Assembly: GCA_944389615.1 (NCBI GenBank) | Contig: CALXNA010000026.1 | Span: forward strand, 1 to 46,848 | Reading direction: 5' to 3' | Source: an uncultured Anaerobiospirillum sp. | GTDB lineage: Bacteria; Pseudomonadota; Gammaproteobacteria; Enterobacterales; Succinivibrionaceae | DNA: 46,848 nt | Shown here: positions 1 through 8,296 of the stretch, piece after piece | How the letters are laid out: every line of letters begins with the position of its first letter | How positions within the stretch are numbered: position 1 is the first letter of the stretch | The notes under the pieces: generated by a model | What the model was told of the DNA's origin: nothing | The model's database searches: none | What the model saw: only the letters and a program-made list of their open reading frames with translations | Program-made: the position numbers and the translations under genes

Positions 1-633
1 CTTGTCCGGTGCTACTTCCGGCTCGGCGGCCTGAGCAGCAGGCTTGGTCTTAGTCGTGGCTTTGGCCTTGGTGGTGGCCTGAGCTGGCACTACTTCAGGT
101 TCATCGGCTTTGGCAGATGCCTTGGTTTTAGTCGCGGCTTTGACCTTAGCGGTGGCCTTGGCCGGTGCTACTTCAGGCTCTGCGCTCTTGGAGCTGGCTT
201 TAGGGGCGGTTGGTGTGGCAGGCTGAGCTGGGGCCTTGTCCGCTGGGCGGGCTGCGGCGGCTTGGGCGGCCGCGGTCTTGAACTTGGGGCCGCGCTTTAA
301 GGTCAGCGAATCGTAGGTCAAGTCCTTGGGCATAGGGGTTTTGACGTAGCCGTACTCGTAGCGGCCAATGCGCATGACCGTGACCTCGCGCAGGATCGGA
401 TAGCGCTCGATAAAGTCTTCTTTGAAGGCGATGCGCCCGAAGGCTTGGCCGTTTTCAATGCGGCCGACCGTTTCGCGGGCGATGACCTTGGAGCGCTTCT
501 TCTTCGTATCCCACATGTGCACTGTGGTGGTCACCATGCTGCGCGCGATGCCGTTGTCGAGCTTATGAGAGAAGGTGGTGAGACTAGGAATGCCTAGGTC
601 ACGGATATTGGTGTGAATTTTACGAGACGCCAT
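1..633 (-). CDS. Transposase-like protein, N-terminal part (runs off window)
   Basis: The reading frame starts at an ATG at 633 and stays open for 211 codons to the window edge, so only the N-terminus is seen. The first ~115 residues (MASRKIHTNIRDLGIP..., then a TVHMWDTKKKRSK stretch and ETVGRIENGQAFGRI) resemble the N-terminal region of IS4/IS1634-type transposases, where a 'conserved strand - KKR - VGRI..G' pattern precedes the DDE domain. From about residue 125 the chain becomes Ala/Lys/Thr/Pro low-complexity sequence containing a 26-residue tandem repeat that begins with EPEV. The DDE catalytic core would lie outside the window, so the transposase call is recognition by resemblance only. 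It could instead be a host DNA-binding or basic linker protein. No terminal inverted repeat was identified upstream of it. Confidence 0.45.
   Translation of the reverse strand, partial: MASRKIHTNIRDLGIPSLTTFSHKLDNGIARSMVTTTVHMWDTKKKRSKVIARETVGRIENGQAFGRIAFKEDFIERYPILREVTVMRIGRYEYGYVKTPMPKDLTYDSLTLKRGPKFKTAAAQAAAARPADKAPAQPATPTAPKASSKSAEPEVAPAKATAKVKAATKTKASAKADEPEVVPAQATTKAKATTKTKPAAQAAEPEVAPDK
25..180 (-). repeat. 78-bp in-frame tandem repeat
   Basis: Two consecutive 78-bp units (103-180 and 25-102) encode 26-residue repeats that both begin EPEV and continue with Ala/Lys/Thr-rich sequence. A third copy begins at 24 and runs off the window. The units keep the reading frame, so the copy number could vary without breaking the gene. 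Confidence 0.75.
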
Positions 634-1168
634 ATCCAACTCCTAGCAACTGCCGCGGGTGCAAGTAAGTTCCTTGAGCTGCTCCCAGCTCCGATGTATA
701 GGGGCTCGGCTTCTGGGGCTGAACTTATCTCAATGATGGCAATTGCACGATCTATGTCTTGTGAGCGCAATAGAAGTGAGGCGTCATGCCTCAATGAGGC
801 GTCAGGCCTCTGCGCTGCTGCTGCGAGCGCGGCCGCCTTGACACGGTGACCACCACACAAGCAAGCACACTACGCTGGACTTCGCCCAAGCGAAGTCAAC
901 AACAGCCAGTTATCACGTACAAGTTAGCACGATGCACGCCCAAAGTAAGTGCTTTCTTGTAGGCTTTGTGACGCAGCTTTCTAAAAATGAGAATGTGATC
1001 TCACAAAGTGCTCTAGTGGTCACAAAACGCGTGTGTATGCCGTGCTGTGGCCTTGTCCAAGATACAGCATTAGGCGCACGCAATAGCACGGGATAGCGCC
1101 GCGGCATGCCGGACACAGCGCTGAGTTGATATAGACGTACTGTAATATTAGAGCAGGTGCAGATACAA
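634..1168. other. Gene-free region with small hairpins
   Basis: I see no supportable gene here. Two adjacent hairpins share a GAGGC...GCCTC stem (778-792 and 796-810). A perfect 8-bp stem with loop CCAA lies at 878-897 (GACTTCGC/GCGAAGTC). None is followed by a T-tract on either strand. The region separates the transposase-like gene from fabA and may contain one end of a mobile element, but no element boundary can be defined. Confidence 0.5.
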
Positions 1169-1236
1169 CTCAGGCACCGGACGCTATGGGTAGTAGCGTG
1201 CGCGGTGCCTGAGGGCGGCCTGCGGCGCCGCAGGCC
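1169..1236 (-). terminator. Double hairpin downstream of fabA
   Basis: An 11-bp inverted repeat (CTCAGGCACCG/CGGTGCCTGAG, 1169-1213) has a further 6-bp inner stem. It lies beside a perfect 20-bp palindrome at 1217-1236 (GGCCTGCGGCGCCGCAGGCC). Both sit 27-95 bases past the fabA stop. There is no strong U-tract, so this is a hairpin-based 3' end rather than a textbook intrinsic terminator. Confidence 0.55.
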
Positions 1237-1262
1237 TTGTCGGGACGGTCTTGACCCTGAGC

Positions 1263-1787
1263 TTAGTGCTTAGGGAAGAGGCCGACTTGGAGGTCTTCGG
1301 CGGTGTAGATCTGCTTGCCGTCGGCGAAGACCTTACCATCGGCTAAGGCCATGGCGAGGTTGGCGCGCTCGGTGATGCGCTTGATGTCGATGACGTAGGT
1401 GACCTTCTTGCAGGTTGGCAGAACTTCACCCTTGAACTTGACGGCCTTGACGCCTAAGGCCCGGCCCTTGCCCGGGCCGCCGCGCCAGCCTAAGAAGAAG
1501 CCGACTAACTGCCACATGGCATCGAGGCCTAAGCAGCCTGGCATAACTGGATCGCCCGGGAAGTGGCACTCAAAGAACCACAGATCGGGCGTGATGTCGA
1601 GCTCAGCGGTGATCTGACCTAAGCCGTGCTCACCGTTATCGGCGTGAATCGAGGTGATGCGATCGAACATCAGCATGTTCGGGGCCGGCAGTTGGCTGTT
1701 GCCCGGGCCAAACAACTCGCCGCGCGAGCAAGCTAACAGGTCTTCTTTGTTAAAGGAGAAAATTCCGCGTTCCAGCAACGATGGCAT
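1263..1787 (-). CDS. fabA: 3-hydroxydecanoyl-ACP dehydratase/isomerase FabA
   Basis: This is the bifunctional cytosolic enzyme that dehydrates 3-hydroxydecanoyl-ACP and isomerises the product to cis-3-decenoyl-ACP, the branch point for anaerobic unsaturated fatty acid synthesis. The 174-residue length matches the family (~172). The hotdog-fold signature is intact: [12 protein letters not shown] (residues 33-44), catalytic His75 in [13 protein letters not shown], and catalytic Asp89 in [13 protein letters not shown]. The C-terminus ([15 protein letters not shown]) also fits FabA rather than FabZ. The start ATG at 1787 is preceded by an AGGAG at good spacing. The gene follows crp on the same strand but is separated from it by 364 bases with a hairpin and its own promoter candidate, so it is probably transcribed alone. 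Confidence 0.98.
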   Translation of the reverse strand: MPSLLERGIFSFNKEDLLACSRGELFGPGNSQLPAPNMLMFDRITSIHADNGEHGLGQITAELDITPDLWFFECHFPGDPVMPGCLGLDAMWQLVGFFLGWRGGPGKGRALGVKAVKFKGEVLPTCKKVTYVIDIKRITERANLAMALADGKVFADGKQIYTAEDLQVGLFPKH

Positions 1788-1983
1788 GTGTAAACTCCTG
1801 CTGATATCTGCGCTAAGGTTAAGGGGCGAAGGCTAGAGTGCCCTCGTCCATGAGCGTAGCGCGCAGACCAAAATGTTATCACGCAGGCTTCCCCCAACAT
1901 AACTGCCATACCAGTAGGCGCTAGCCCCGGCGTGGGCGCAAGGCTAGGTGTGGTGCGGCATAAGGCAACCTACGCATCGGGCG

Positions 1984-2012
1984 ATAGTATAGCATAGCCC
2001 TCAAGGGGCCAA
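1984..2012 (-). promoter_or_regulatory. Candidate fabA promoter
   Basis: On the minus strand a TTGGCC (-35, 2007-2012) and a TACTAT (-10, 1984-1989) are separated by 17 bases. This would give a ~190-base 5' leader before the fabA ATG. An overlapping TATACT offers an alternative -10. No FadR or FabR operator was recognised with confidence. Confidence 0.4.
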
Positions 2013-2045
2013 AGTTGACGACGGTATGGCAGTGCGTAGATGCGA

Positions 2046-2071
2046 CAACGCCGCTTGACGAAGCGGCGTTG
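2046..2071 (-). terminator. GC hairpin downstream of crp
   Basis: A perfect 11-bp stem (CAACGCCGCTT/AAGCGGCGTTG) with a 4-base loop GACG lies about 80 bases past the crp stop. It has no U-tract on either strand, like several other gene-end hairpins in this window. Confidence 0.5.
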
Positions 2072-2151
2072 GGGGCGTGCGCGGTAGCGCGCAAAGCGTG
2101 GACGCGGAACGTCCCAGTAGGCCCGCAGGGCGGGCGCAGGGCGGACGCGCG

Positions 2152-2787
2152 TTAGCGCGTGCCGAAGACTACGATCGTCTTGCCATGGGCGTGGATCAGA
2201 TGGTTCTCTTCCATCATCTTGAGGATGCGGCCCACGGTCTCGCGGGAGCAGCCCACGATTTGACCGATCTCTTGGCGCGTGATCTTGATCTGCATGCCAT
2301 CAGGGTGGGTCATGGCCTCCGGCTGATGGGACAGGTTTAGCAGGGTCTTGGCGATGCGGCCGGTGACGTCTAAGAAGGCTAAGTTGCCGACCTTCTTTGA
2401 AGTGTCAGTCAGGCGGGTGGCCATCTGGGCCGACAGGCGCATCAAGATCTCAGGGTTGACCTGCACTAACTGCTTGAACTTGTTGTAGGAGACTTCGGCA
2501 ATCTCGCATTGGGTCTTGGCCTTGACCCAAGCGGTGCGGGTAGGATTGTCCTCGGACTCGTTGAATAGGCCTAACTCGCCGATGAAGTCGCCTTGGTTCA
2601 AGTAGGAGAGGATCATCTCGTGACCATCGTGGTCTTTGATCAAAACTACGACCGTGCCCTTGACGATGTAGTAGAGAGTGTCAGCTTTCTCGCCCGCATG
2701 GATAATGGTGCTCTTGGCGGCATGCTTATGAATGTGACATTGACTGACGAACCAGCTAATGGTGCTATCTGCAGGTTGCTTAACCAT
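2152..2787 (-). CDS. crp: cAMP receptor protein (catabolite activator) CRP
   Basis: This is the global cAMP-dependent transcription regulator. Its 211 residues align along the whole length with the enterobacterial protein. The cyclic-nucleotide domain has the YYIVKG and [10 protein letters not shown] motifs, and a phosphate-binding Arg-Thr pair ([13 protein letters not shown]) where E. coli has Arg-Ser. The loop before that pair is three residues longer than in E. coli. The C-terminal helix-turn-helix ([22 protein letters not shown]) is identical to the enterobacterial recognition helix, so the TGTGA-N6-TCACA consensus should apply. The ATG at 2787 has an AAGG upstream. It lies divergently from the sugar locus at 3761, which it is likely to help regulate; no perfect CRP site was found there, only a half-site. 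Confidence 0.98.
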   Translation of the reverse strand: MVKQPADSTISWFVSQCHIHKHAAKSTIIHAGEKADTLYYIVKGTVVVLIKDHDGHEMILSYLNQGDFIGELGLFNESEDNPTRTAWVKAKTQCEIAEVSYNKFKQLVQVNPEILMRLSAQMATRLTDTSKKVGNLAFLDVTGRIAKTLLNLSHQPEAMTHPDGMQIKITRQEIGQIVGCSRETVGRILKMMEENHLIHAHGKTIVVFGTR

Positions 2788-3145
2788 AACGAGACCTTAG
2801 AAAAGCAAAACATAACCAACAACAAGTCCCTCGGCTACGCTGCGCTGGGAGCGGAGGCTCTCAGGTGAGGAGGCTTGTGATCAAAACAGCCTAAGTGCTC
2901 GGTGCCGCACGGCTCCGAAGCTCCCCTGACTCAAGCGCAGGTTGGTGACTGCCTGCTTTTCGTGAGCAGTCGTACTGACTGGCTCGGCACCTGCCAGCAC
3001 CACCTAGCTTGAGCCCAGTGCGCCGATCTTGCCCACCGTGGCAGTACCGTCAGGTGGTGCCTTCGGGGCTGCCCGCAGTAAGCTGCGGCTCTTCATCCCC
3101 AGCTGCCTTGGGTGGGAGGATTAGCTGACACATAGGGGTATCTCT
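2788..3145 (-). other. Long structured leader of crp, possible ncRNA
   Basis: No protein gene is supported. The region is rich in complementary segments: GTGCT and GGTGCCG (2895-2907) pair with CGGCACC and AGCAC (2995-3010), and a perfect CCGCAG-TAAG-CTGCGG hairpin sits at 3073-3088. If the promoter candidate at 3146-3154 is right, this is a ~350-nt 5' leader of crp. On the plus strand, segments such as CCCCTGA and GGTTGGTGA (2923-2947) recall motifs of 6S RNA, but the overall match is too poor to call it. Covariation with relatives would decide between a cis leader, a trans RNA and neither. Confidence 0.3.
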
Positions 3146-3154
3146 AAGATAGCA
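3146..3154 (-). promoter_or_regulatory. Candidate extended -10 promoter of crp
   Basis: The minus strand reads TGCTATCTT, an extended -10 element (TGnTATCTT). The -35 region 17 bases upstream is poor. Transcription from here would run toward crp through a long leader. Confidence 0.35.
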
Positions 3155-3426
3155 TTATTTGGCGGTAAGTTCACAAAGTCGCCCCAAAAATGATTGCGCC
3201 GCGCCTCAGCGTGTAGGGCCGCTGCTTGCCCGGGCCCAAGGCGCAGCGGGCGCACTTGTGCGCGTGCCCGCCTAGCTCCAACTGGTTCTTGGTCGCTTGT
3301 GCCTTGATGTGTGTGTTGCGGCAGCTAAGATGCGTCAATCGTGGTGGACTGCGCTGGAGGCGGCTCACGGGCAAGGGGGCGCTGCGCCGTTTTGTGTCGA
3401 GCATCACGCGCGCTCTGCGCAATTTT

Positions 3427-3496
3427 CCTCACAGATCACAAAATTGCGATTGCGGCACAAAATTGTTGTTTACAAGCGCGGACTTTGCCTTAATAT
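3427..3496 (+). promoter_or_regulatory. Candidate chvE promoter with CRP-like half-site and direct repeat
   Basis: TTTACA (3469-3474) and TAATAT (3491-3496) are spaced by 16 bases and would start transcription near 3503. Upstream lies a GATCACA half-site (3434-3440) that resembles one arm of a CRP box, plus a 10-bp direct repeat CACAAAATTG at 3437-3446 and 3456-3465 (19-base period). Apart from these elements, the 3155-3760 stretch shows no gene I can support. Confidence 0.45.
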
Positions 3497-3502
3497 GATC
3501 CT

Positions 3503-3514
3503 GTGCTCGAGCAC
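3503..3514. promoter_or_regulatory. Palindromic operator candidate GTGCTCGAGCAC upstream of chvE
   Basis: This perfect 12-bp palindrome falls at the predicted transcription start of the chvE promoter. It shares the GTGC-N4-GCAC frame with palindromes upstream of mmsA and xylB. A symmetric site with a central CG is what a LacI-family dimer would bind, and a LacI-family gene closes the locus. Confidence 0.5.
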
Positions 3515-3760
3515 GTACATCATTTTGCTCGATGATAGGCTGCTGTCGCATCTAGCGTGTGCATTCGCAGGCGATTGCGCCGCCGTGCTACCGAGCTTCG
3601 TTAACTTAGAGCCCGTGGCCACCTTCTAACTTGGTGGTTGCCACTAACTTGGTGGTTGCCACGTGACGGCGCTGAGCTAGCTAGCGGCTAGGATTGCGAG
3701 TCGCTAGCTAGCGCAGCATCGCGGCGCTAAGTAGAGGATGTGTCATAGAAGGATCGTCAG

Positions 3761-4834
3761 ATGAAGAAGATGAAGGCAAGCTTAAGCGTTTTATGTGCTG
3801 CTGTTATGGCTGTAACCTGCTTTGCTAGCTCCGCTGAGGCCGCTAAGATTGGCGTTTCGATGCCAACTCAGTCGCTGCAACGCTGGAACCAAGATGGTGC
3901 CAACATGAAGGCGATGCTCGAGGCCTCCGGTCACACTGTAGACCTGCAGTATGCCGGTGATAACGACATTCCAACTCAGGTTAACCAGATCGAGAACATG
4001 ATCGCAGGTGGCGACGAGGTCATTGTGATCGCTGCCATCGATGGCTCGGCTTTAACCGAGGTTCTGAAGGGCGCTAAGGAAAAGAACATCCCAGTTATCG
4101 CCTACGACCGCCTCATCATGAACTCTGACGCGGTTTCCTACTACGCCACCTTCGATAATACCAAGGTCGGTAAGCTCCAAGGCCAGTACATCGTCGACCA
4201 GTTGAACTTGGCTGACGACAGCGTCAAGGGCCCATTCAACATCGAGCTCTTCACCGGCCCAACCGACGACAACAACGTCAACTTCTTCTTCCCTGGTGCA
4301 ATGTCGGCTCTGCAGCCATACATCGACAATGGCAAGTTAGTCATCAAGTCCGGCCAGACCACCAAGGAGCAAGTCGCCACCTTGAACTGGAACCTCGAAG
4401 AGGCTCAAAAGCGTATGGAGAATCTGATCTCCTCTAACGCCTACGGCCCAGAGGACACCCCATTACACGCCGTCTTAACCCAAAATGACGCCTTGGCCTG
4501 CGGTGTCGTCAACGCCCTGTTAGCTACCGGCTATGACGCTACCAACATGCCAGTCATCACCGGCCAAGACTGCGACAAGCCTGCCGTCAAGAACATCGTT
4601 CGTGGCTATCAGTCGATGTCCGTCTTCAAGGACACCCGTACCTTAGCCCAGCAGGTCGTTAAGATGGTTGACGCCATCACCAAGGGCGAGACCGTTGAGG
4701 TTAACGACACTTCGACCTACAACAATGGCACCGGTGTAATCCCATCCTATCTGTGCGAGCCAGTTGCTGCCACCAAGGACAACTACAAGGAGCTCCTGAT
4801 TGACTCGGGCTACTACCAAGCCGACGAGCTCTAA
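3761..4834 (+). CDS. chvE: ChvE-type monosaccharide-binding periplasmic protein
   Basis: This is the solute-binding component of a multiple-monosaccharide ABC transporter. A signal peptide spans residues 1-27 (MKKMK start, hydrophobic core, AEA cleavage motif), so the mature protein is periplasmic. The 357-residue chain is full length for the ChvE/XylF family and carries its typical segments: GVSMPTQSLQRWNQDG at the mature N-terminus, DIPTQVNQIENMIAGG, VIVIAAIDGSAL, NIPVIAYDRLI, YYATFDNTKVG, PVITGQDCDKPAVKNI and MSVFKDTRTLA, ending in a DSGYYQADEL-type tail. It is closer to ChvE (broad: arabinose, xylose, galactose, glucose, fucose) than to enterobacterial XylF, so the substrate is not fixed by sequence. 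The ATG at 3761 has AAGGAT seven bases upstream. It is first in the sugar locus, with hairpins behind it that may keep its transcript more abundant than the downstream genes. Confidence 0.93.
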   Translation: MKKMKASLSVLCAAVMAVTCFASSAEAAKIGVSMPTQSLQRWNQDGANMKAMLEASGHTVDLQYAGDNDIPTQVNQIENMIAGGDEVIVIAAIDGSALTEVLKGAKEKNIPVIAYDRLIMNSDAVSYYATFDNTKVGKLQGQYIVDQLNLADDSVKGPFNIELFTGPTDDNNVNFFFPGAMSALQPYIDNGKLVIKSGQTTKEQVATLNWNLEEAQKRMENLISSNAYGPEDTPLHAVLTQNDALACGVVNALLATGYDATNMPVITGQDCDKPAVKNIVRGYQSMSVFKDTRTLAQQVVKMVDAITKGETVEVNDTSTYNNGTGVIPSYLCEPVAATKDNYKELLIDSGYYQADEL

Positions 4835-5102
4835 TTGAGCTCAAACTCAGTCCCAGCTGCGGCTGGTGCAACCTTTAGGTTGGATGATAAGGAGCATCGC
4901 TGAGAACTCCTTGACAATAGGCCAAGTGTAACAAGGCCGCCGCCTGTTCCTTGGCCTGTTTGTTTTTGCCCTCAGGCGCTTTCTCTCCCCAAGAGCGAAG
5001 GTTCGGTGCTAGGACTTCGCGTAGGTTCCGCGCTGGGACTTCGTCAGTCGCAGGTTCCGCTCTAGGACTTCGTCCTGTGTGTGGTGTCGTGGGACGCGCG
5101 GC
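4835..5102 (+). repeat. Intergenic region with three 21-bp repeats before mmsA
   Basis: After the chvE stop come short hairpins (CCAGC-TGCG-GCTGG; AACCT/AGGTT; AAGGAG/CTCCTT). Three imperfect copies of a 21-bp unit then follow at 4999-5019, 5023-5043 and 5052-5072, each starting AGGTTC and ending GGACTTCG. They sit between the binding-protein gene and the ATPase gene, a common place for elements that set the expression ratio. No gene is supported in this stretch. Confidence 0.65.
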
Positions 5103-5114
5103 GTGCACGTGCAC
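5103..5114. promoter_or_regulatory. Palindromic operator candidate GTGCACGTGCAC upstream of mmsA
   Basis: Perfect 12-bp palindrome 54 bases upstream of the mmsA ATG. The identical sequence occurs upstream of xylB at 8199-8210. Confidence 0.5.
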
Positions 5115-5168
5115 TGTCGCGGCGCCGGGGGAGTTGTGAGGGCAAGGGTGTTGATAGGTGGTGTTCAC

Positions 5169-6734
5169 ATGGCTCAACAAGAACAAGAAAAAGACATCTT
5201 GCTCGAGATGAGAAACATCACCAAGCGCTTTGGCAAGGTGACGGCGTTGTCGAACGTCAACCTTAAGGTAGCGCGCGGTGAGGTGCATGCTCTCGTCGGT
5301 GAAAACGGCGCGGGCAAATCGACGCTGATGAATGTCTTGTCTGGCATCTACCCATATGGCTCTTACGAGGGCGATATCGTGTTTGATGGCCAGACCTGCC
5401 AGTTTAATACGATTAAGGATAGCGAAGCTAACGGCATCGTTATCATTCACCAAGAGTTAGCCTTGGTGCCCTTCCTCTCCATCGCGGAGAATATGTTCCT
5501 AGGTAACGAGCGTACCGCGGCCTTCTCAGACAAGGTCATGGACTGGCCTCGTACCATCCAGCGCTCTAAGGAGCTCCTTGACTTAGTGGGCCTGCACGAA
5601 GACCCTCGGACTTTGATCAAGGACATTGGCGTGGGCAAGCAGCAATTGGTCGAGATTGCCAAGGCCATTGGTAAGAATGTGCGCTTGCTCATCTTAGATG
5701 AGCCGACGGCCTCCTTAAATGAGACCGACTCCAAGGCGTTGCTCGATCTGATTGCCTACTTCCGTGACGAGGGCATGACTTCGATCATCATCTCGCACAA
5801 GCTCAATGAGATCTCCTATATCGCCAACTCCATCACCGTGATCCGTGATGGCAGCACTATTGAGACGATCGACAATACCAACCATGACGTCTCCGAAGAC
5901 CGCATCATTGCGGGCATGGTGGGCCGTGCCTTAACCGATCGCTTCCCACCGCGCTCGACCAAGCCGTCTGATGAGGTGCTCTTTGAGGTCAAGGACTGGA
6001 CGGTCAGCCACCCGTTAAACCACGACCGCAAGGTCTGCGACCATGTCAACCTCAACATCAAAAAGGGCGAGGTCGTGGGTCTGTCCGGCCTGATGGGCGC
6101 GGGGCGCACGGAGCTGGCGCAATCAGTCTTCGGCCACTACTACGGCGCCAACATCTCAGGTCAGGTGCTGATCAATGGCAAGGAAGTCACGCTCAACTCG
6201 GTGCAAGATGCCATCGACCATGGCTTGGCCTATGTTACCGAAGACCGCAAGGGCGATGGCCTGCTCTTGAACAGCTCCATCACCATGAATACCACCTTAG
6301 CGGCGCTCAACAAGGTCTCCTCGCACAACATCCTCGATCAGAACAAGGAAATTGGCATAGCCGAGGACTACCGCAAGCAGCTCAATACCAAGTGCTCGGG
6401 CGTCAGCCAAAACGTGGGCAACCTCTCCGGTGGTAATCAGCAGAAGGTCTTGCTGGCCAAGTGGATGTTTGCCGATCCAGACATCCTGATCTTAGATGAG
6501 CCAACCCGTGGTATCGACGTGGGTGCCAAGTACGAAATCTACTGCATCATCAACGACTTGGTGGCCCAAGGTAAGGCGGTATTGATGATCTCATCGGAGC
6601 TGCCGGAGATCTTGGGTATGTGCGACCGCATCTATGTGATGAACGAAGGCAAGATTGTGGCCGAAATGCCGCGTGCCGAGGCCTCGCAAGAGTCTATCAT
6701 GGCGGCCATTTTGCGTTCGTCGGCGGCCAAATAG
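5169..6734 (+). CDS. mmsA: Multiple-monosaccharide ABC transporter ATP-binding protein MmsA/GguA
   Basis: This is the cytoplasmic ATPase that drives import of sugars delivered by the ChvE-type protein. It has two ABC domains in one chain of 521 residues, as usual for the RbsA/XylG/MmsA family. The first domain has Walker A (GENGAGKST), a Q-loop ([10 protein letters not shown]) and Walker B ([13 protein letters not shown]) with an H-loop (IISHKLNEI). The second has the degenerate P-loop ([10 protein letters not shown]) typical of this family, a strong signature ([14 protein letters not shown]) and Walker B ([16 protein letters not shown]). I chose the ATG at 5169 ([14 protein letters not shown]) over a frame-open extension to 5079 because the upstream part is GC-rich, matches no family members, and overlaps the palindrome and repeat region. 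AGGTGG lies seven bases before the ATG. Confidence 0.95.
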   Translation: MAQQEQEKDILLEMRNITKRFGKVTALSNVNLKVARGEVHALVGENGAGKSTLMNVLSGIYPYGSYEGDIVFDGQTCQFNTIKDSEANGIVIIHQELALVPFLSIAENMFLGNERTAAFSDKVMDWPRTIQRSKELLDLVGLHEDPRTLIKDIGVGKQQLVEIAKAIGKNVRLLILDEPTASLNETDSKALLDLIAYFRDEGMTSIIISHKLNEISYIANSITVIRDGSTIETIDNTNHDVSEDRIIAGMVGRALTDRFPPRSTKPSDEVLFEVKDWTVSHPLNHDRKVCDHVNLNIKKGEVVGLSGLMGAGRTELAQSVFGHYYGANISGQVLINGKEVTLNSVQDAIDHGLAYVTEDRKGDGLLLNSSITMNTTLAALNKVSSHNILDQNKEIGIAEDYRKQLNTKCSGVSQNVGNLSGGNQQKVLLAKWMFADPDILILDEPTRGIDVGAKYEIYCIINDLVAQGKAVLMISSELPEILGMCDRIYVMNEGKIVAEMPRAEASQESIMAAILRSSAAK

Positions 6735-6760
6735 GGCGTAGCCTGCGTCGGGCGCGCCCG

Positions 6761-6790
6761 CGCTAGGCGAGCTTGCGCTAGGCGAGCTTG
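6761..6790 (+). repeat. 15-bp tandem duplication between mmsA and mmsB
   Basis: CGCTAGGCGAGCTTG occurs twice in direct succession in the 159-base gap between mmsA and mmsB. The rest of the gap is GC-rich palindromic sequence. Confidence 0.75.
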
Positions 6791-6893
6791 CGAGCTCGCG
6801 GCGCATCCCGCGCGCAGTCCGCGGCGCAGCTTGCGGCCGCGTGCCCGTCGGCCCCAGCTGGTTTCAGAGGATCTGTCTTAAGGGGATCTCAGA

Positions 6894-8057
6894 ATGGATC
6901 AATTGCTCAATGTCGTCAAGCGCAACTCCTTGCTGCTTGCTTTAATCGTGGTCATGGTGCTCTTTGAGATCACCATTCGCGCCACCGGTCATGGCTCGAT
7001 GTTCTCACCATCGAACTTCACCAACATCATCTCGCAGAACTCCTACGTCATCATCTTGGCGGTCGGTATGCTCTTTTGCATCATCGGCTGCGGTAACGTT
7101 GACCTGTCGGTCGGCTCGATTGTCGCCTTGGTCGGCGCAATCGCCGGTGTCTTGATGGTCAATATGGAGCTCAACATCTACCTCTCCATCGCCATCTGCT
7201 TGGTGGTCGGTGTCGCCATCGGTGCGTGGCAGGGCTTCTGGATTGCCTATGTGCGCATCCCAGCCTTCATCGTCACCTTGGCCGGTATGATGCTGTTTCG
7301 TGGTATGGCCCTGTTAGTCTTAGACGGCTTAACCATTTCGCCTTTCCCACCGGAGTATCTGCGCTACTTCACCTCCTTTATTCCTAAGGCCCGCGCTGAC
7401 GCCTTCGCCTTAACCACGATCGTCACCGGCGTCCTGTGCGTCGCTTACCTTGCCTACGTTCTGTGGGATCGCGCCACCAAGATCAAGAAGGGCTACCAAG
7501 TCGAAGAGATGGCGGTATTTGCCATCACCACCGTCTTGGTCGAGGCCGCCATGATCGGTTCGGGCTTGCTCTTAGCTAACAATAAGGGCATCCCAGTTAT
7601 CTTGGTGCTTTTGACCATCATCGTCTTGGCCTATAGCTTCTACGCCAACAACACGGTCGGGGGCCGTCGCCTCTATGCCTTAGGCGGCAATGAGAAGGCC
7701 GCCAAGCTCTCGGGCGTTAACACCAATCGCATCATGTTCCTGACCTACGTCAACATGGGCTTCTTATCCGCCGTTGCCGCTTTGGTCTGCGTCGCCCGCT
7801 TCAACTCGGCCGCACCAACCGCAGGTAACGGCTATGAGCTTGATGCCATCGGCGCCTGCTTCATTGGTGGTGCCTCCGCTTACGGCGGTGTCGGTACGGT
7901 CGGTGGTGCCGTGATTGGTGCGGTCTTCATGGGCGTGCTCAACAACGGTATGTCGATCTTAGGTATCGACGCCAACTGGCAGCGTACTGTTAAGGGCTTA
8001 GTCCTGCTGATTGCGGTCGTAATCGACGTCTTATCCAAGAAGCGCGTCAAGCAGTAA
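6894..8057 (+). CDS. mmsB: Multiple-monosaccharide ABC transporter permease MmsB/GguB
   Basis: This is the inner-membrane permease of the ChvE-MmsAB importer. The 387-residue, strongly hydrophobic chain has about ten predicted membrane segments. Family segments include NSYVIILAVGMLFCIIGCGNVDLSVGSIVAL near residues 49-80, RIPAFIVTLAGMMLFRG, the EAA-like loop RRLYALGGNEKAAKLSGVN preceding the nucleotide-binding-domain contact, and ELDAIGACFIGGASAYGGVGTVGGAVIGA near the C-terminus. The length fits GguB/MmsB and XylH. An AAGGGGATCT ribosome-binding site precedes the ATG. It is in the same orientation as mmsA, 159 bases downstream, and is followed by the kinase. Confidence 0.95.
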   Translation: MDQLLNVVKRNSLLLALIVVMVLFEITIRATGHGSMFSPSNFTNIISQNSYVIILAVGMLFCIIGCGNVDLSVGSIVALVGAIAGVLMVNMELNIYLSIAICLVVGVAIGAWQGFWIAYVRIPAFIVTLAGMMLFRGMALLVLDGLTISPFPPEYLRYFTSFIPKARADAFALTTIVTGVLCVAYLAYVLWDRATKIKKGYQVEEMAVFAITTVLVEAAMIGSGLLLANNKGIPVILVLLTIIVLAYSFYANNTVGGRRLYALGGNEKAAKLSGVNTNRIMFLTYVNMGFLSAVAALVCVARFNSAAPTAGNGYELDAIGACFIGGASAYGGVGTVGGAVIGAVFMGVLNNGMSILGIDANWQRTVKGLVLLIAVVIDVLSKKRVKQ

Positions 8058-8198
8058 CGCGGATGCGCGGGTTACCGCGGGCTACCGCTTACGCACCGCG
8101 GGTTACCGCACGCTTCTTACCATCTTGCCGGGGCGCAGCGCAGGCTGCGCTCCACCCCCGCAGCAACTCCTTTTGGGAGTCTTAGTGGAGCTGCGAGA

Positions 8199-8223
8199 GT
8201 GCACGTGCACGCTGCGGGATAAT
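8199..8223 (+). promoter_or_regulatory. Palindrome GTGCACGTGCAC and -10-like box upstream of xylB
   Basis: The palindrome at 8199-8210 is identical to that upstream of mmsA. It would lie in the spacer of a promoter with GATAAT at 8218-8223 as -10; the matching -35 is weak. The rest of the 8058-8296 gap has GC repeats built on GCGGGTTACCGC and no gene. Confidence 0.45.
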
Positions 8224-8296
8224 CTCTATTTTAGTCATTTTTAGTTGAGGCGGCGTCTTAGCTGAGCCCTTGGGGGCGGAGGGACGCCGGGTTGTG

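Noticed and set aside
2895..3130. 6S RNA gene between crp and chvE
   Set aside because: Only short motifs (CCCCTGA, GGTTGGTGA) fit; the long closing stem, expected order of elements and length could not be established, and the neighbours are not the usual ones.
5079..5168. N-terminal extension of MmsA by 30 residues
   Set aside because: The frame is open, but the sequence is Cys/Arg/Gly-rich, unlike the family, and overlaps the palindrome and repeats; the ATG at 5169 gives the natural N-terminus.
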